From Bacteroidota bacterium (lineage in GTDB: Bacteria > Bacteroidota > Bacteroidia > Flavobacteriales > Weeksellaceae), in assembly GCA_023433225.1 (NCBI GenBank), contig JAEZDQ010000057.1, forward strand, positions 1 through 6,761: a stretch of 6,761 bases of DNA, given 5' to 3'. Positions 4,429-6,761 of the stretch are shown piece by piece. Each line of letters begins with the position of its first letter. Position 1 is the stretch's first letter. The translations under genes and the position numbers were made by a program. The notes beneath the pieces are model-generated. The model searched no databases. It was not told the DNA's origin and worked only from the letters and a program-made list of their open reading frames with translations.

Positions 4429-6678
4429 ATGAAAGGAATCTTCAGTTTTCTATTGGTTTTTTACAGTTTGGCCGGTTTTTCACAAGTGTCGGCGGTTCCA
4501 TATCTGGCCGTTGAAAAAGGAATTGTCCAATTAAAATTTCAAGCCGTAGAAGCCAATGTAGTAGGGGATGTGGCCGATATTCATTTGTACCAGTCTTTTG
4601 AAACTTCGGATACTTTGGCCGTAAACGGTTTTTATCTTTATCCGGTAAATGCAGAATCTTCTCTTTATGAATTAACGGTTTATTTGCCGGACAGAATTCT
4701 TTCGATGGATGTGCGGAACATGGACAATATCCGGAAACAGGTTTTGGCTGAAAATAAAAAAGGAAAAAGAATTACGCTGACGCATCAGGACGATTCCAAT
4801 TTCATCCGCTTAAACATCCCTTCGATTCCTGCAAACCAAGAAGTAAAAGTGGTGGTGAAATATAGGCTAAACTTGACAGAGAAAGACGATTTAAAAAACC
4901 TCCAACTCCCTTCGTTTGTCCATACTTCCTATGATTTAAATTTAAAGGAATTTGAATTCAAGATTAATTTGCTAAGCCCAACACCTATTTATTATTCTTC
5001 CGTCAATTCCCACCCGGCCCAATTCCAAAAAGTTTCCGAAAAATACCAAACCTTTTCTTACAAAGGAAATGCTTGGGATAAGCCGGTTCAGTTGGAGTTC
5101 CAATCCAAAGGTTCCGAAGCCGATGCGGGCATGTTGGTCTACGAAGAGAACGGTTGCCGCTACATTTTGGGTGTGGTGGAACCTCCCGAGACGATTAAAC
5201 CGGAAGAAATCGCGCCGAGGGAATATGTTTTTGTGATGGATATTTCCGGTTCCATGCAAGGTTTCCCGATAGAAACATCCAAAGAATTGGTGAAACGCAT
5301 TTTGCATGACTTAAAACCGGAAGAGAAATTCAACATTTTGTTTTTTGCAGGAAGCAGTGATTTCTTTGCCAAAGAATCGGTTTATGCGACAGCGGAAAAC
5401 ATCGATTTGGCCATTCAGATGATCAACAGCCGGCAAGGAACGGGAAAAACAAAACTGAGCGAAGCCTTGAAAAAAGTTTATTCCTATCCGCCCGAAAAAG
5501 CTTACAACCGCATTGTGGTATTGGTAACGGATGGGAAATTGAATGAAGAGCGAAGTTTGTATTTCGATTTGAAACAAAACCTGAAAGATGCGCAATATTT
5601 TTGTTTTGGGATTGGATACGATGTCAATCGGCAGACCATTCAGCAGATTTCACATGTCTCCGGAACGGAGGCAGTTTTGATTACTGAACAAGCCGATGCG
5701 GAAAAAGAAATGGAAAAATTTTTCAATACCATCCGCACACCACTTTTGAGATACATCCAAGTTCAATCCAAGAATTTGAATTTAAGTGAAACCTATCCTA
5801 GCCAATTCAATGGTTTTTTGTCCAGTGAATCTTCGAGTTTCGTCAGTAAGGAATGCAGTAGTACGCGTGATCCGAAGCTGATTTTAACCGGAATCAATGG
5901 AGAAGAAACTTACCATGAAGAATTTTCGTTGCCGGGCGGAGAGAACAATGAAAGCCTGAAAATCCTGAAATACCTTTGGGCAAAAGAAAAGATAGAATTC
6001 CTGCTCCAAGAAGAAGAGCGTTGCGGGAACCGTTGTGTACGGGACGGGAGATACCGCAATCAGATTATCAAAATAGGAGAGGAGCTGAACATTGCAACAC
6101 CTTATACTTCCTTTATTTCAGAGACCTATACCAATCAGACCGGTAACAGAGGAAGAAAGCATTCTTTGTATGAAAACCCTAATAACCAAGTTGTTTTTCA
6201 AAACGATTATGATTCCGATTTTGACAAAGTGCCCAATACCGTTGACGAATGTCCGTATGACCGGGGATTAATCAGCCGGAAAGGTTGCCCCAAGACCGCT
6301 CAGGAAAAAATCACTTCCGAAATCAACCGTATGTTGGAGGGGATTGAATTTGATTTCGATTCTTTTGAAATCAAACCTGAATTTTATGAAAAACTCAATA
6401 CGGCGGCTTCCATAATCGCTTCTCAACCCAATCAGAAATACATCGTTGAGGGGCATACCGACGCTGCGGGTACACCCGAATACAACCTGAATTTATCAAT
6501 GAACCGAGCAAAATCAGTTGCGGATTATTTGCAACAAAAAGGAGTACAACCTTTGCAAATGAAATTAATAGGCAAGGGTGACACAGAATTAAAACATCCC
6601 GAATGCCGCCCGCAGGAAATTTGTGATGACCAGAAAAATTTTGAAAATAGAAGGGTTATATTCAAAGCTTTGAACTAA
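4429..6678 (+). CDS. Exported VIT-VWA-OmpA multidomain protein (749 aa)
   Basis: A signal peptide (about 1-19, MKGIFSFLLVFYSLAGFSQ) without a lipobox sends the protein to the periplasm. Residues about 30-150 form a VIT domain like that of inter-alpha-trypsin inhibitor heavy chains (GFYLYPVNAESSLYEL, then FIRLNIPSIPANQEVKVVVKY). A von Willebrand A domain follows at about 263-435 with a full MIDAS: DISGS (Asp271, Ser273, Ser275), Thr341 and Asp368 in VTDG. Residues 553-564 (LNIATPYTSFIS) are a hallmark of VIT-VWA proteins. Cys532 and Cys536 form a CxxxC motif. An acidic loop, DYDSDFDKVPNTVDECP (593-609), resembles thrombospondin-type-3 calcium repeats. The OmpA C-terminal domain (about 635-749) has the peptidoglycan-binding pair Asp678 (EGHTD) and Arg693, plus NRRV at 740-743. 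No beta-barrel precedes it. I infer a cell-wall-tethered, metal-dependent binding protein. The ligand is unknown. A lipoprotein gene follows after 28 bases, probably in the same operon. Confidence 0.9.
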   Translation: MKGIFSFLLVFYSLAGFSQVSAVPYLAVEKGIVQLKFQAVEANVVGDVADIHLYQSFETSDTLAVNGFYLYPVNAESSLYELTVYLPDRILSMDVRNMDNIRKQVLAENKKGKRITLTHQDDSNFIRLNIPSIPANQEVKVVVKYRLNLTEKDDLKNLQLPSFVHTSYDLNLKEFEFKINLLSPTPIYYSSVNSHPAQFQKVSEKYQTFSYKGNAWDKPVQLEFQSKGSEADAGMLVYEENGCRYILGVVEPPETIKPEEIAPREYVFVMDISGSMQGFPIETSKELVKRILHDLKPEEKFNILFFAGSSDFFAKESVYATAENIDLAIQMINSRQGTGKTKLSEALKKVYSYPPEKAYNRIVVLVTDGKLNEERSLYFDLKQNLKDAQYFCFGIGYDVNRQTIQQISHVSGTEAVLITEQADAEKEMEKFFNTIRTPLLRYIQVQSKNLNLSETYPSQFNGFLSSESSSFVSKECSSTRDPKLILTGINGEETYHEEFSLPGGENNESLKILKYLWAKEKIEFLLQEEERCGNRCVRDGRYRNQIIKIGEELNIATPYTSFISETYTNQTGNRGRKHSLYENPNNQVVFQNDYDSDFDKVPNTVDECPYDRGLISRKGCPKTAQEKITSEINRMLEGIEFDFDSFEIKPEFYEKLNTAASIIASQPNQKYIVEGHTDAAGTPEYNLNLSMNRAKSVADYLQQKGVQPLQMKLIGKGDTELKHPECRPQEICDDQKNFENRRVIFKALN

Positions 6679-6698
6679 ATTTGTGGCAACCGCAAATT
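6678..6698 (+). other. Stem-loop directly after the VIT-VWA-OmpA stop codon
   Basis: AATTTGTGG (6678-6686) pairs with CCGCAAATT (6690-6698) around the loop CAA, giving nine pairs including one T-G wobble. No T-run follows, so it does not look like a Rho-independent terminator. It ends eight bases before the next start codon and fills most of the 28-base gap. It could influence translation of the downstream gene or processing of the shared mRNA. Confidence 0.5.
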
Positions 6699-6706
6699 GC
6701 ATTCAT

Positions 6707-6761
6707 ATGAAATATGCCATTCAATTACTGATTTTAATGACTTTTGCGGCCTGTAGTCAGC
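6707..6761 (+). CDS. Start of a lipoprotein gene, cut by the window edge
   Basis: Only 18 codons are visible: M-K, a hydrophobic stretch (YAIQLLILMTFAA), then Cys16-Ser-Gln. This is a compact signal peptide ending in a lipobox-like TFAAC, so Cys16 is the expected lipidated residue after signal peptidase II cleavage. The frame is open to the window end. It starts 28 bases after the VIT-VWA-OmpA gene in the same direction, which suggests co-transcription and possibly a shared envelope role. Nothing of the mature protein is visible beyond Cys-Ser-Gln, so no family can be assigned. Ser at +2 gives no sign of retention in the inner membrane. Confidence 0.7.
   Translation, partial: MKYAIQLLILMTFAACSQ

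Noticed and set aside
4972..5595. Overlapping minus-strand open frames inside the VIT-VWA-OmpA gene
   Set aside because: They lie antisense to VIT-VWA-OmpA coding sequence, including the conserved MIDAS region, and show no domain, signal or start context of their own.

Overview
The window looks like chromosomal DNA from a Bacteroidota bacterium, most likely order Flavobacteriales. Four things point there: a TonB with the family-specific N-terminus (LDDIVFENRNKEYGAYELR), a four-gene exbB-exbD-exbD-tonB cluster with two different ExbD proteins, A-rich leaders without Shine-Dalgarno sequences, and promoter-like TAnnTTTG boxes. The genus cannot be fixed from what is visible. Nothing suggests a mobile element, phage or CRISPR array.

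Layout, left to right. Positions 1-57 are the 3' part of a tRNA-Lys(UUU) gene on the + strand, followed by a terminator hairpin (61-88). A second hairpin (115-147) ends the minus-strand operon that converges on the tRNA. That operon reads right to left: exbB-type proton channel (3124-2306), a first ExbD (2224-1628), a second ExbD (1621-1070) and tonB (1059-166). Together they form an inner-membrane motor that uses the proton gradient to energise TonB-dependent outer-membrane receptors. A 337-base AT-rich gap (3125-3461) holds the probable exbB promoter region and a GC-rich hairpin just after the next gene. Next is a minus-strand gene for a JmjC/cupin_8-type Fe(II)/2-oxoglutarate oxygenase of the FIH-like class (4334-3462).

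On the + strand, a 94-base divergent intergenic region leads into a 749-residue exported protein (4429-6678). It has an unusual order of domains: a VIT domain, a von Willebrand A domain with an intact MIDAS, a thrombospondin-type-3-like acidic calcium loop, and an OmpA peptidoglycan-binding domain. A lipoprotein gene starts 28 bases downstream and runs off the right edge.

The left half is a standard Ton system. The most interesting part is the right half: the VIT-VWA-OmpA protein with its probable lipoprotein partner, and the divergent hydroxylase-like gene next to it. I infer a peptidoglycan-tethered, metal-dependent binding protein in the periplasm. A functional link between it, the oxygenase and the Ton motor rests on proximity alone.
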